From Cyrtodaria siliqua (lineage: Eukaryota > Mollusca > Bivalvia > Adapedonta > Hiatellidae), in contig JAWPHD010000295.1 in assembly GCA_037043455.1 (NCBI GenBank), positions 1-64,000 on the forward strand: 64,000 bases of DNA. The letters are read 5' to 3'. A program made the position numbers and the translations under genes. Each line of letters opens with the position of its first letter. Position 1 is the stretch's first letter. Positions 42,701 to 46,518 of the stretch are shown piece by piece. A model generated the notes under the pieces. The model did no database searches. It was not told where the DNA came from and worked only from the letters and a program-made list of their open reading frames with translations.

Positions 42701-45396
42701 TTAAATAGCATGGTTAGGGGTAAACTATTTGAAATATTAATTTGGCCAAAATAGTTTTGAAAACATAATTATGTCCAATTAATATTGTACATGGTTTCTG
42801 TAGAATTTTTAAATGCAGACAATGAGACCTCATTGAACATCTTTTTTGTTTGTCTTTGTTACACTCTACCAATTTCACACATACATCTTTTGACTGATAA
42901 CATTCTGTTAATTTATTTGCAGTTAAAATGAATGACTTTAAACACTTTAAATATTATAAAATGCAAGAATGCATGTATTGCTTTTAATAGTACTAATTTT
43001 TTCTTTGTTACAGGCATTATGTGCAGGCTGTGTATCAAGCAGAAAAAATACTTTTTAAATTTCATTATATAATTTCATTGTGTTTAAAATTTGATTATAA
43101 CATTGAATACTAAGTCAATAGTATAGGGATTAGAATGAACACAATAATACCCATAGAAACATACATTTCCGTTTTATAATAATTGAGTTTAAGAAAGTTC
43201 ACGTATACTTCAGAGCCCACCAAGTCAAGAACGCAAATTAAAAAAAATCAATGCGCTAGTGGGGGCACTCCACTTCCGCACCAACCCCCTCCCAAATACA
43301 GCGCCTGAATTTTTTTCTGGGGAAGACCCTGGTGGAGACAGACCGCCCACTTTTCCTGAACCAGTACTGTACACCTCCCGCCATCCGTACTAATCGATAC
43401 TTCCAAAACAACCACTTACGCTGTTTATTACTATTGTAATCCCTAATCCAGGATTCTGCATTCTGCTCACCTTGGCTTTTGACTGCTTTATTCATGGCCT
43501 CTACCCCCTTTACAGTTTCTCTTTGTATAGCTTCCACCCCTTGTATTATTGCCGCAAGTGCTTCTCGTCTCGGCTTATCAACATCTTCATCAGTTATGAT
43601 AAAGGTGTCATTCTGCAGCTGTTACAAATACAAAACTTGCTTTAAGTATTTACAAACACAACATTTGTTATAGGTTAAATTGTGTCCTAATCAAGATGGT
43701 CAATGCATATTGTCCAATGTCAAGTTAAATGTATGCACATGCAATTATCGGGGAAAACACGTTAATAAGCTCAAATGAAATCATTGCATGTTGTGGAGAT
43801 AGCAACATAATGCTTTGTGAAAATCAGGTTTTAGGTCAGGATTGTGTAACACAGGCTGAAGAAAATAACCAGAAAAGTTAAAATCCTGTGTTTGCAACTT
43901 AAACAAAGTTATGTGTTTTGTTGTTGCACTTTACAATAACCATTTTTTGGATGAATGATTTAAAGCCATAAATTAATTGCTAGATTCTCATCCTCGCCCG
44001 TGTTTGTTGTTTTATGCCGCTCTGGCAATTGTTATTGCTTCAAAGGAACAAGAAATGTCACTGTAAGTGACAAATGCCCCCCGAAGTTTTGACATTTGAC
44101 CTCTAAGTGTGACCTTGACCTTAGAGCCACGGACCTGGACATTGCGCGCGGCACGTCGTCTGGTTGTGGTGAGCACTTGTGCCAAGTTAATTGAAAATCA
44201 GTCCATGAATGTCAAAGTTATTGACCGGACACGATGGACAGACGGACGGTGCGACTACTATATGCCGCCTTTTCGGGGGCATACAATTAGAACGGAAATC
44301 GCTTCCAATATTACAAGCACTGCGATCATCACATGGAAGTGCGCATTCAAATGCAATTGATGAATTTACATATCTAGAAAGTATTAATCATTTCTTTGTA
44401 AACAAAAACAAGTTTCTGAACAGTTTTGTAAAACATCAGCTAATTGTAATTTTGTATTCACTTCTTTAGGAACTACTTTTCTTCCGCTGTCATCTCGAAA
44501 GCTCAATCGTGAAAACTCGGCCAATTTGGTCATTCTTCGGGATCACACCTAGTGTGTATATGGAGGCTTCGGTATGTTAAAATCTTGACATTTTGTGTCG
44601 CAGCCATAATGTTGAAAGAACTGTCAGGGAATTTCATGCAAATTCACACAAATCTTTGTCACAATCAGAATAAATACTGCAAAGGTGTGTTGCGTACAAG
44701 AAACAGGTCCATCCATACCTCAAAGGTCAAGGTCACTTTTGGAGTTCAAGGGTAAAATAAAACTTTCGGGCATTTGTCTTACCATGATATTTGTTGTTAA
44801 AAATATCATTTATCTCATTCCTAACAAAAGTTAGTGAGTGGAAACCATGCGTGTGTCATGCCTGCAAAACGGCATTTACCAATCTAATAACCAGGCTTTT
44901 CCAAAGGAATACAAATATAAATTCAATCCATGCATTTTTCCTGCTTGAAATGAACAGAAAACAAGTTTCATATGTACGTTTAAAGGTTAGTCACCTTGAA
45001 ATTTGACTTGTATTCAATCCAAGCATTATTCTCTTAAATAAGCAGTCACAATATGCTAGACCTTTGACCCAAAATCAATATGGTCCTCCCACCAAGTTAT
45101 TTCTACACAGCAAAATCTCGGCTCTCGGCCATGTGTGAAAATATAATGTAATGTCCCGATTTTTGACAAAATGAGCATATAAAAAATGGGCAAAGTGGAT
45201 GTACAGTATTCATTCATCAACTAATTGAGCTTACCTGTTTAAGCTTCTCAACAGCGACTTGAGCTGCCTGAAAACCAGTATTGGAAGATGGTATGGTATT
45301 TAGCACGTCCATAAATGTAGCAATGTGGTTATTAAGGCCAGCATCTGACAAATTCTGTGACGCGGAGTGCAAGACATCATTTCTCATACTTCTAGC
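3396..45396 (-). CDS. ROCO-family (Roc-COR) GTPase gene, 10 exons traced, 3' end off window
   Basis: Ten minus-strand exons can be chained with GT-AG sites and matching phases: 45235-45396, 43471-43618, 36431-36694, 32679-32786, 31971-32078, 31139-31200, 27226-27451, 13166-13254, 5276-5518, 3396-3529 (about 1.54 kb coding over 42 kb). In order they encode a helical N-terminal part, a Roc GTPase with G1 [10 protein letters not shown], switch I STDGID, G3 WDFAGQ and G4 THAD, then the start of the COR domain (ECGSLLYF). Roc-COR proteins bind GTP and dimerise through COR; here the kinase or other effector end is not in the window. No frameshift or stop occurs in any exon, so the gene looks functional. 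The introns are loaded with transposons. The link of the first two exons to the rest rests on phase and context only. Confidence 0.85.
3530..5275. other. ROCO intron, no recognised element
   Basis: AT-rich, apparently unique sequence. The longest plus frame (4781-5053, 90 codons) has no recognisable motif and no flanking splice signals, so I do not call it. Confidence 0.5.
5276..5518 (-). CDS. ROCO gene exon 9: end of Roc and Roc-COR linker
   Basis: 243 bp, phase 0 in and out. The acceptor is AAACGACAG before ACGGAG and the donor is TGCAAG|GTATAG. The peptide starts [19 protein letters not shown], continues [19 protein letters not shown], and ends with [17 protein letters not shown] and a DEGCK linker. 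The sequence D/E-x-x-IPxxWI-x-LE is typical of the segment joining Roc to COR in animal ROCO proteins. An upstream ATG in the same frame (5599) is intronic. Confidence 0.92.
5519..6398. other. ROCO intron, no recognised element
   Basis: Unique AT-rich DNA between exon 9 and a family-A element. Two short frames (5719-5940 minus, 5929-6165 plus) look like chance. Confidence 0.45.
6399..8000 (+). mobile_element. Pearl/HINE element, family A, copy 1 (complete)
   Basis: The element begins AACAAG, then the palindrome AGGTCA-A-TGACCT (6405-6417) and the inner repeat AGCTCTACTGAT. It then has about five ~320 bp core units, each with GGCCATCTTGAATTTCC and two GTAGTCGCTACAA boxes, so the units are themselves ~160 bp dimers. 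An (ACGG)n microsatellite at 7910-7955 follows. The 3' end has arms AGCTCTGCTGATC / GATCAGTAGAGCT and final CTAA. Asymmetric inverted repeats, tandem core, microsatellite and CTAA terminus match the pearl / Helentron-associated (HINE) group of bivalves. There is no coding capacity, so transposition would need Rep-helicase supplied elsewhere. Confidence 0.85.
8001..8926. other. ROCO intron spacer
   Basis: A G-rich purine stretch (8165-8260), then AT-rich sequence. I see no gene or complete repeat; frames at 8395-8695 are low complexity. Confidence 0.45.
8927..11797 (+). mobile_element. Pearl/HINE element, family A, copy 2 (nine core units)
   Basis: It has the same 5' end (palindrome 8933-8945), core, (ACGG)n tract (11713-11752) and 3' hairpin-CTAA as copy 1. 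There are about nine ~320 bp units. Two neighbouring ~640 bp blocks (about 10260-10900 and 10900-11540) share private variants such as CAAGTTGTTTTAGAGG, so the array grew recently by two-unit steps. No open frame of interest. Confidence 0.85.
11940..12660. repeat. Diverged family-E core array
   Basis: Three old units related to the 900-1560 array: GGTTCCATGGAAGCCCAGA near 12245, GTTTCCATGGGAGCCCAT near 12440, and ATAATACTATAAG(G)AAA blocks near 12112 and 12310. The start (CATGCCCCAATATG) also matches 897-910. No clear termini remain. Confidence 0.6.
12661..13165. other. ROCO intron, nothing recognised
   Basis: Unique sequence up to exon 8. A 107-codon minus frame (12654-12977) shows no domain motif. 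Confidence 0.4.
13166..13254 (-). CDS. ROCO gene exon 8: Roc domain, G4 motif
   Basis: 89 bp, phase 1 in and phase 0 out. The acceptor is TTCTTTTGACAG and the donor is GATCAG|GTGGGT. It encodes [13 protein letters not shown] and then [12 protein letters not shown], the guanine-specificity (G4) motif of Roc domains, normally T-H-A/K-D-K. Here the last residue is Gln. It was found by looking for the missing G4 between exons 7 and 9; it restores continuity in sequence and in phase. It is too short to stand out as an open frame. Confidence 0.9.
13428..13545. repeat. CACG/ACGC-type degenerate tetranucleotide tract
   Basis: About 115 bp of interrupted CACG-CACG, CACT and CAGG units (for example CACGCACGCACGCAAGCACG). 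It is a decayed microsatellite and generates a spurious plus frame. Confidence 0.8.
13957..14637. mobile_element. hAT-like MITE, 681 bp, TSD GTTATA
   Basis: Terminal inverted repeats CAGTGCCYCAGATAA mark both ends, and related inner blocks (GGTATTTCACTCA) also mirror each other. The six bases GTTATA flank it directly at 13951-13956 and 14638-14643. No transposase. CAGTG/CAGGG ends are typical of hAT elements, whose duplications are usually 8 bp but 5-6 bp in some groups. Confidence 0.8.
14690..15195 (-). pseudogene. Non-LTR retrotransposon reverse transcriptase fragment
   Basis: Read on the minus strand, broken frames give [15 protein letters not shown] (near 15170-15125), then [18 protein letters not shown] (near 14985-14935), then MYGDDTTIY, the catalytic [Y/F]xDD box. 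The order and spacing are those of RT domains of the Jockey/CR1 group of non-LTR elements. Stops and frameshifts occur between the blocks, including a stop where the usual G-V-P-Q-G-S would be. It is a 5'-truncated relic in the ROCO intron, opposite in orientation to the Ty3/gypsy relic that follows. Confidence 0.8.
15217..15400 (+). repeat. Repeat paired with 26602-26770 (possible LTR or leader remnant)
   Basis: Shared with 26602-26770 at roughly 75% by eye: ATTGTGCTCAT, AAAAGTGATA, GGATTAAAGG.ACACTTG, AATATTATTTGGACTT. The two copies bracket the Ty3/gypsy relic in direct orientation, as LTRs or LTR-adjacent leader would, but no TG...CA ends are visible. Confidence 0.4.
15528..16180 (+). pseudogene. 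Gag-like ORF remnant of the Ty3/gypsy element
   Basis: The remnant starts [17 protein letters not shown], followed by [15 protein letters not shown], then a lysine/glutamate-rich coiled-coil-like stretch broken by stops. Near 16000-16175 it reads [31 protein letters not shown] and [10 protein letters not shown]. These blocks resemble the SCAN-like/gag region of Gmr1-type elements. Several stops and frame changes. The reading ends where a retroposon tail was inserted. Confidence 0.65.
16180..16690 (+). mobile_element. 5'-truncated retroposon 3' tail, copy 3
   Basis: It matches the 3' end of the RT retroposon at 33278-34440: GGACCCTATGATGA, then CTCTGGCTTCTGCCAAGTCA, GGTGCACCCTGGTTTAAACC and CCGTTCCAAGGCGGTAGCCC. 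It carries no coding part apart from a few terminal codons. Confidence 0.75.
16948..18170 (+). mobile_element. Pearl/HINE element, family B, copy 1
   Basis: The 5' end is AACAAG, then palindrome AGGCCC-AAGA-GGGCCT and inner repeat GCTCTACTGGCT. About five ~180 bp cores follow (AAGTTTGGTAAAGATCGGAT, GCATTTTTAACTAAATCAAG, CGAGCTTTCATTGATATTAA). An ACGG tract lies at 18102-18121. The 3' end has arms AGCTCTGCTGG.C / GGCCAGTAGAGCT and CTAA. It contains a (TA)n tract (17212-17253) and an A-rich linker (17267-17380). Inserted in the Ty3/gypsy relic. Confidence 0.85.
18190..18387 (-). other. Unrecognised open frame on the minus strand
   Basis: From an ATG at 18387 the frame reads [20 protein letters not shown] and later [15 protein letters not shown], with balanced composition that looks more coding than its surroundings. 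It then runs on into the family-B 3' end. No splice sites or known motif. It could be an exon captured or truncated by the element. Confidence 0.25.
18478..18880 (+). mobile_element. Retroposon 3' tail, copy 4
   Basis: Diverged copy of the same tail: AATGGCTTCTGTCAAGTCAA, TATATTGCCTATTAATG, then CTGTTCCAAGGCGGTAGCCC and TGTGGTTGACTGTGG. It lies directly upstream of the retropepsin segment. Confidence 0.7.
18980..19475 (+). pseudogene. Ty3/gypsy retropepsin segment
   Basis: The open frame 18915-19475 (186 codons) contains [16 protein letters not shown], then [12 protein letters not shown] and [17 protein letters not shown], close to the flap/C-terminal part of retropepsins in Gmr1-type pol (V-P-L-H ... 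L-L-L-G-N-D-L-x-G-x-K-V). The upstream part ([11 protein letters not shown]) is in another frame. The catalytic Asp-[Ser/Thr]-Gly itself is not visible, so the enzyme is dead. The C-terminal third of the frame has drifted out of register. Confidence 0.7.
19560..20313 (+). pseudogene. Ty3/gypsy integrase, first part
   Basis: Broken frames give [13 protein letters not shown] and PPDVSANDE, then the remains of the HHCC zinc-binding region ([27 protein letters not shown]). These are followed by the core pieces [40 protein letters not shown] and LAYSRIEL. The order is that of a Ty3/gypsy integrase. At least six stops or frame changes. It is cut at 20313-20314 (TA) by the element 20315-22780. Confidence 0.75.
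20315..22780. mobile_element. TIR element of 2466 bp with TA duplication, inserted in integrase
   Basis: The left end CTGTGCTTTTCACCAGGTCC and the right end GGACCTGGTGATAAGCACAG are inverted repeats with one mismatch. Partial similarity continues about 130 bp inward (GACGCTTTTA blocks). TA is duplicated at 20313-20314 and 22781-22782. Removing the element rejoins the integrase reading exactly. No transposase is seen, so it is non-autonomous. TA targets suggest the Tc1/mariner superfamily or a relative. Inside are an (AT)n tract (21743-21780), a CRE octamer TGACGTCA (20936-20943) and a smaller inverted pair (22061-22285). Confidence 0.85.
22061..22285. repeat. Inverted pair nested in the TA element
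   Basis: TGTTGGTCTGCTGTGCTC at the left mirrors GAGCACAGCAAACCAACA at the right with one mismatch, enclosing about 190 bp that includes an A-rich block. It may be a small MITE or solo hairpin. Confidence 0.5.
22781..23190 (+). pseudogene. Ty3/gypsy integrase, C-terminal part
   Basis: After the second TA the reading resumes: [20 protein letters not shown], then [36 protein letters not shown] and RYHGSS. This corresponds to the post-core and C-terminal segment of Gmr1-type integrase (G-D-K-V-x-x-L-L-P). A short duplication GAACAAGAAA and several stops interrupt it. Confidence 0.7.
23470..24060 (+). pseudogene. Ty3/gypsy reverse transcriptase remnant
   Basis: The readable blocks are [44 protein letters not shown], then [20 protein letters not shown], followed by FTDDAIIYN, the RT active-site box with Thr in the x position. 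The order matches fingers and palm of Ty3/gypsy RT. Frame changes separate most blocks. It sits downstream of integrase. Confidence 0.8.
24060..24585 (+). pseudogene. Ty3/gypsy RT thumb and RNase H remnant
   Basis: The frame 24064-24354 has [38 protein letters not shown] and [16 protein letters not shown], the connection segment typical of Ty3/gypsy pol. The next frame gives [18 protein letters not shown] and VDHPVCYF, the start of RNase H with its first Asp, then [11 protein letters not shown]. It then fades into unrelated sequence near 24585. Confidence 0.8.
24586..25073. other. Intron spacer with a small direct repeat
   Basis: AT-rich. GCAACGTTAGGAGA(A/G)TAAGC occurs twice, at about 24948 and 24993, next to TGCGCATTGCGCATTG. 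A 117-codon minus frame (24537-24890) shows no motif. Confidence 0.4.
25074..26349. mobile_element. Long-TIR non-autonomous element, hairpin nested in left arm
   Basis: The right arm (26277-26349) is the inverse of a left arm that is split in two, 25074-25115 and 25201-25239: AGAAATAGAACATCGTTTAC at the tip and TACGAGAGGTGTT.CAACTTAT further in. Between the two halves of the left arm sits an 85-bp palindrome. The interior (25240-26276) is AT-rich with no open frame. Target duplication not resolved. Confidence 0.7.
25116..25200. repeat. Perfect 35-bp inverted repeat with 15-bp spacer
   Basis: The arms 25116-25150 and 25166-25200 are exact reverse complements (they begin ACGGTTTGTCATTCAATTGT); the spacer is TCACCCTTAGGGCTC. 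The exactness contrasts with the decayed sequence around it, so it is recent or maintained. It interrupts the left TIR of the surrounding element. Confidence 0.95.
26602..26770 (+). repeat. Second copy of the 15217-15400 repeat
   Basis: See the first copy; shared blocks are in the same order and orientation, downstream of the pol relic. Confidence 0.4.
26930..27095 (+). mobile_element. Retroposon 3' tail fragment, copy 5
   Basis: Weak match to the last part of the RT-retroposon tail: TTTGTGATGTCGCAT, GTGTTTTTGGTTGCCTGTG, then a CCTGTTTGACTTG-like end. It lies 130 bp from exon 7. Confidence 0.5.
27226..27451 (-). CDS. ROCO gene exon 7: Roc domain, G3 motif
   Basis: 226 bp, phase 0 in and phase 1 out. 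The acceptor is CTACTTTTAG before GAAATTG and the donor is TTTCAG|GTAAAC. After an acidic lead (EEKEEAD) it reads [20 protein letters not shown], the DxxGQ switch II of Roc GTPases with the family-typical YYSTHQ. It then reads [10 protein letters not shown], a core beta strand. The C-terminal part is acidic ([14 protein letters not shown]). Nothing is missing from the G3 motif. Confidence 0.93.
27838..28017 (-). mobile_element. Retroposon 3' tail, copy 6, inverted
   Basis: The reverse complement carries CCGTTCCAAGGCAATACAAC, GGTGTACCCTGCTACC and AACCCCCAGCGGCC, i.e. the same tail on the minus strand, truncated at both sides. Confidence 0.65.
28018..29095 (+). mobile_element. Degenerate family-B core array
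   Basis: Five or six worn ~180-bp units with CGAGCTTTCATTGATAG, GTGTTGACAAG(A)CAAAA and AAATAAGGGCAATAACTC. No 5' palindrome or 3' hairpin is left. A MITE at 28329-28558 is inserted in one unit. Variation among units is much higher than in the other family-B arrays, so this is an older insertion. Confidence 0.65.
28329..28558. mobile_element. GGGCCC-ended MITE, about 230 bp
   Basis: The ends GGGCCCCATTTTATGAAAC and (inverted) GGGCCCTGTTTTATTAAAC continue into ACTTACGA / TCTTACGA. The host repeat (AATAACTCTGTTTATTAT in a sister unit) is split at CTG|TTT, so the insertion site is known; the duplication is only 2-3 bp and ambiguous. Confidence 0.7.
29347..30950 (+). mobile_element. Pearl/HINE element, family A, copy 3
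   Basis: 5' palindrome at 29353-29365, then a truncated first unit that lacks the usual GATTTTGATTTCAGG lead. About four core units, an ACGG tract (30889-30902), and 3' hairpin with CTAA at 30947-30950. One unit has an internal deletion (29675-29680, joining TTCC to AAGGATCAACATC). Confidence 0.85.
31139..31200 (-). CDS. ROCO gene exon 6: microexon in the Roc insertion
   Basis: 62 bp, phase 1 in and 0 out. The acceptor is CATTATTAACAG before ACAATG and the donor is TTGGAG|GTAGGC. It encodes [20 protein letters not shown], which is charged and low in hydrophobics. It is needed to bring the phase of exon 5 into register with exon 7, which is the main reason to believe it. It lies 189 bp from the end of a family-A element. 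Confidence 0.7.
31330..32560. repeat. Tandem duplication of about 750 bp within the ROCO intron
   Basis: 31340-31800 and 32085-32560 align throughout: GGGTTTTGGGACAAAT (31409/32155), TAGTGATGACGCC, ACATGTTTGATAT.GGTG, CGTGTTCTCGCGTGT, GAAATAAGAACTTTAC (31695/32459). Identity is roughly 75-80% by eye. Exon 5 lies at the edge of the second unit. Confidence 0.75.
31971..32078 (-). CDS. ROCO gene exon 5: second part of the Roc insertion
   Basis: 108 bp, again phase 1 in and out and exactly the length of the previous exon. The acceptor is TTATCTTCAG before CTAGTCC and the donor is CATAG|GTAGGG. The peptide runs [20 protein letters not shown] and on to RKPIKTIN. No domain is recognised; it is polar and probably disordered. 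The intron just upstream belongs to a ~750 bp tandem duplication, so this exon may have had a sister copy near 31330-31360. Confidence 0.7.
   Translation of the reverse strand, partial: LVQKLTWQIPVKVDSSRWKWIRIYFTAGNQLKQLT
32679..32786 (-). CDS. ROCO gene exon 4: first part of an insertion in Roc
   Basis: 108 bp, phase 1 in and out. The acceptor is CACAATTTACAG before ATGAAAAG and the donor is GATG|GTACAC. It encodes a very charged stretch ([10 protein letters not shown]) followed by a helical segment [15 protein letters not shown]. It falls between switch I and G3, where a minimal Roc domain has only a short turn. The ATG at the exon start is internal, not an initiator. It is found by splice sites and phase rather than by homology. 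Confidence 0.75.
32787..33277. other. ROCO intron, nothing recognised
   Basis: AT-rich unique sequence between exon 4 and the retroposon copy. Confidence 0.4.
33278..34440 (+). mobile_element. 5'-truncated RT retroposon, copy 1
   Basis: Starts inside the RT ORF and ends after a long conserved 3' tail (about 33931-34440) containing GGCTTCTGCCAAGTCATTGA, ACCGGTTTAAACCCCCAG and GTTCCAAGGCGGTAGCCC. The same tail, without coding sequence, is present at least four more times in the window, as expected for target-primed insertion with frequent 5' truncation. Confidence 0.8.
33351..33931 (+). pseudogene. RT retroposon ORF, C-terminal part, copy 1
   Basis: An open frame reads [20 protein letters not shown], then [36 protein letters not shown] and ends [18 protein letters not shown] ... 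PMMTPT before a natural stop at 33931. This is the C-terminal part of a reverse-transcriptase protein common in corals, sea urchins and molluscs (the one with GTNCAPL and YLDD boxes; compare 52156-52930). A frameshift near 33348 separates it from the upstream codons, and the M at 33239 is not its start. No endonuclease domain is visible. Confidence 0.75.
34597..35222. mobile_element. hAT-like MITE, 626 bp, TSD ATTTTA
   Basis: Terminal repeats CAGGGCCTCATCTGG and (inverted) CAGGGCCTCCTCTGG, flanked by ATTTTA on both sides (34591-34596, 35223-35228). Internal GGAGCCAAAT blocks also mirror GGCTCCAATTTGGC. No coding part. Confidence 0.8.
35410..35771 (-). pseudogene. Non-LTR retrotransposon ORF2 C-terminal fragment
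   Basis: A minus frame (35771 to 35481) reads [20 protein letters not shown], then [20 protein letters not shown] and a stop. This matches the end of ORF2 in CR1/Jockey-type elements: [F/Y]-x-S-R..I..WN.[L/M]...I, then R..H..L. Upstream codons are not open. It may be from the same family as the RT fragment at 14690-15195. Confidence 0.5.
35772..36430. other. ROCO intron, nothing recognised
   Basis: AT-rich unique sequence up to exon 3. Confidence 0.4.
36431..36694 (-). CDS. ROCO gene exon 3: Roc domain, G1 P-loop and switch I
   Basis: 264 bp, phase 1 in and out. The acceptor is TTCTATTCTAG before CTCCGTCA and the donor is AAAG|GTAATA. The exon encodes a linker [13 protein letters not shown], then [20 protein letters not shown], a textbook Walker A (GxxxxGKT) at the start of a Roc GTPase. 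It then reads STDGIDLH, the switch I region that is conserved in metazoan ROCO proteins, and finally [10 protein letters not shown], the following beta strand. This is the strongest anchor for the family call. No disabling change is seen. Confidence 0.93.
36974..37910 (+). mobile_element. Pearl/HINE-like element, family F (3' end lost)
   Basis: Starts ACAAGAGGC-ACAGGAG-GGCCTGT, again ACAAGAG plus a short palindrome. Three to four ~145 bp cores follow: CCATATAAGC.ACCTATACAG, CAAGTTT.GTTCCAATATCTC, ATTCCTAACTAAAGTTATTG, each with GTGACCTTGACC. The array passes into a worn family-B unit (37795-37905). No 3' hairpin or ACGG tract, so it is truncated or recombined. Confidence 0.55.
37911..38699. 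other. Unresolved segment with frames on both strands
   Basis: A minus frame (38278-37901, 125 codons) includes [20 protein letters not shown] and the plus strand has [20 protein letters not shown] followed after a stop by more open sequence. Which strand, if either, was coding is not clear; no domain recognised. A palindrome TGCACTTTTAAAGTGCA lies near 38090 and TGACGTCA at about 38494. It may be a relic of an unidentified DNA transposon or a captured gene. Confidence 0.3.
38700..39341 (+). mobile_element. Family-A element, copy 4, 5'-truncated
   Basis: Begins inside a core unit (AAGGATCAACATCATG), holds about two units and an ACGG/ACAG tract (39270-39295). The 3' hairpin ends at CTAA 39338-39341; one arm base has changed (AATAGAGCTAA for AGTAGAGCTAA). 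It lies next to the hAT-like element at 39354. Confidence 0.8.
39354..40600 (+). mobile_element. hAT-like element with transposase N-terminus, TSD CTTACA
   Basis: Ends CAGGGTTCTCAATAGAC and (inverted) CAGGGTTCGCAATAGAC; CTTACA flanks both sides (39348-39353, 40601-40606). Internally a plus frame begins [18 protein letters not shown] (40141), like the N-termini of ZNF862-type hAT transposases, but stops at 40291 after 50 codons. The catalytic RNase-H-like domain is absent, so this is an internally deleted copy. Confidence 0.75.
40778..43331. mobile_element. hAT-like element, 2554 bp, TSD GTGGA, with nested HINE
   Basis: Ends CAGGGTCTTCCCCAG at 40778-40792 and its inverse at 43317-43331; GTGGA flanks both sides (40773-40777, 43332-43336). 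A short tandem GCCTACAAAGCTG array lies at about 40850-40895. A family-A element (41282-42542) is inserted inside. No transposase left. Confidence 0.75.
41282..42542 (+). mobile_element. Family-A element, copy 5, nested in a hAT-like element
   Basis: 5' palindrome at 41288-41300; about four core units; tract of GACGGACA (42474-42494); 3' hairpin and CTAA at 42539-42542. Complete, 1.26 kb. Confidence 0.85.
43471..43618 (-). CDS. ROCO gene exon 2 (helical region)
   Basis: 148 bp, phase 0 in and phase 1 out. The acceptor is TTTGTAACAG before CTGCAGAATG and the donor is CCAAG|GTGAGC. The peptide starts [15 protein letters not shown] and ends [11 protein letters not shown]; it is charged and likely helical. 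The phase-1 end completes an Ala codon with the next exon (36694), which supports one transcript. It sits only 139 bp from the end of the hAT-like element 40778-43331, so that insertion barely missed it. Confidence 0.65.
43619..44046. other. Intron, nothing recognised
   Basis: Unique AT-rich sequence between exon 2 and a family-D element. Confidence 0.4.
44047..44283 (+). mobile_element. Pearl/HINE-like element, family D, single-core copy
   Basis: 5' AACAAGAAAT, palindrome GTCAC-TGTAA-GTGAC, inner repeat ATGCCCCCCGAA; one core with GTGACCTTGACCTT and CACGGACCTGGA; tract GACAGACGGACGG; 3' end TATGCCGCC / GGGGGCATA. The inner 5' repeat is the inverse of the 3' end (TTCGGGGGCAT). Same plan as families A and B with different sequences. 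Confidence 0.75.
44284..45234. repeat. Diverged family-F-like and AGGTCA-rich repeat pieces
   Basis: CTCATTCCTAACAAAAGTTA (44816) matches the family-F core, and AAAGGTCAAGGTCACTTTTG (44721) is a tandem nuclear-receptor half-site. No boundaries; no gene. Confidence 0.45.
45235..45396 (-). CDS. ROCO gene exon 1 of those traced (helical N-terminal region)
   Basis: 54 codons, phase 0 in and out. The acceptor is TTTATAG before GCTAGAAG and the donor is CAG|GTAAGC, close to consensus. The peptide begins [20 protein letters not shown] and ends AVEKLKQ. It is amphipathic and probably helical; I recognise no domain. It joins in frame to the exon at 43471-43618. Assignment to the ROCO gene is inferred from strand, order and phase; it could instead belong to an unrelated upstream gene. 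Confidence 0.6.
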
Positions 45397-45715
45397 CTAT
45401 AAATATGATTTTAAATAACAAATATTCAGTGCAATTGTTAATAAATCATGCAGGGCACGAAAAGCCACTCACAATGACGAGTGCCTATGGATGCAGATAA
45501 ATTATCAACAATTTATCTATTTGACCATTAAAATATTATGTTTGACCAGTAACTCAAAAATAAATTGTCCTGCCCAGAAATGAATGTGTATAATTTTATG
45601 TTGTTTATATTTTACAATATATGCACAGCGTCCATTCAAGGAAATATAACAATCAAGTGTATATCAAACAAGATGGCTAACTAACGAAGCAGTATACGCC
45701 CATTATATATTTTCG

Positions 45716-46390
45716 TTGTTTCAAATGCATTTCCTTTCTGTCAGGTGACCTTGACTGTTGACCTACTGACTAATTAACCAAGAGCACAAGTTGTATAAAA
45801 TCACAGGGTCAAGATTGTAGAGACGTCATATAGTTCATGAATAACAGCTGTCCGACCATTTTTCATGATCAGTTCAGTGACCTTGACCTACTAACCATAT
45901 AATCAATAGGAGATATTCTTGCAAGAACGTTTACCAAGATTCCAAGGTTATATACAAATAACAGCACAGATTGTGTTTTTCATTATCAGGTTACCATGAC
46001 CTTTGACCTACTAGCACAAAAAGCACTATGATTGTGCCCTCATCAAATGTGTATATCCATCGCCATGACCTCTGACCTACCGAGCCCAAAATAGAGGGAT
46101 CATCACCTTTTACGTTTCTACTGATATAAAGTTTCAAAAGTTCAAAAATGATCATTCATCAGTTAGACTGGAAATCAAAAACAGACAGACAAGCCATAAA
46201 AAACAAGAGCGTCATATAATGGGGCATTATACGCCTGTTTCCTAAAAGAGTATGAGAGTGGACCTTTGGAAACGGCCGAACACGATAAATACGAAATATT
46301 TCTACACAGCAAACGTTTTTAAAGTGTTTATGTTAAAAGCATTTTCTAGGTGTCAGGTCAATATAACCCTTACCTTTGACCTTCGAACAA
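45716..46390 (+). repeat. Family-C-like array and a further 5'-end-like sequence
   Basis: Three or four units of ~130-150 bp ending in GTGACCTTGACCTACTAAC-type blocks (45745, 45889, 46007, 46070), then an ACAGACAGACAAGCC tract. At 46204 a new AACAAGAGCGTCATATAATG resembles other family starts; the following GGACCTTTGGAAACGGCCGA also occurs at 23938, so it is itself dispersed. Confidence 0.5.
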
Positions 46391-46480
46391 AACAAGAAAT
46401 GTCACAGTAAGTGACAAATGCCCCCGAAGTGACCTGTAAGTGTGACCTTGACCTTGGAGCAATATGAAACCAACAGCTAT
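46391..46480 (+). mobile_element. Family-D 5'-end fragment
   Basis: AACAAGAAAT, GTCAC-AGTAA-GTGAC, AATGCCCCCGAA, then GTGACCTTGACCTTGGAGC; truncated after about 85 bp. Confidence 0.7.
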
Positions 46481-46518
46481 ATTTAAAAATATATATTTAA
46501 AAATAATTTAAAAATAAA

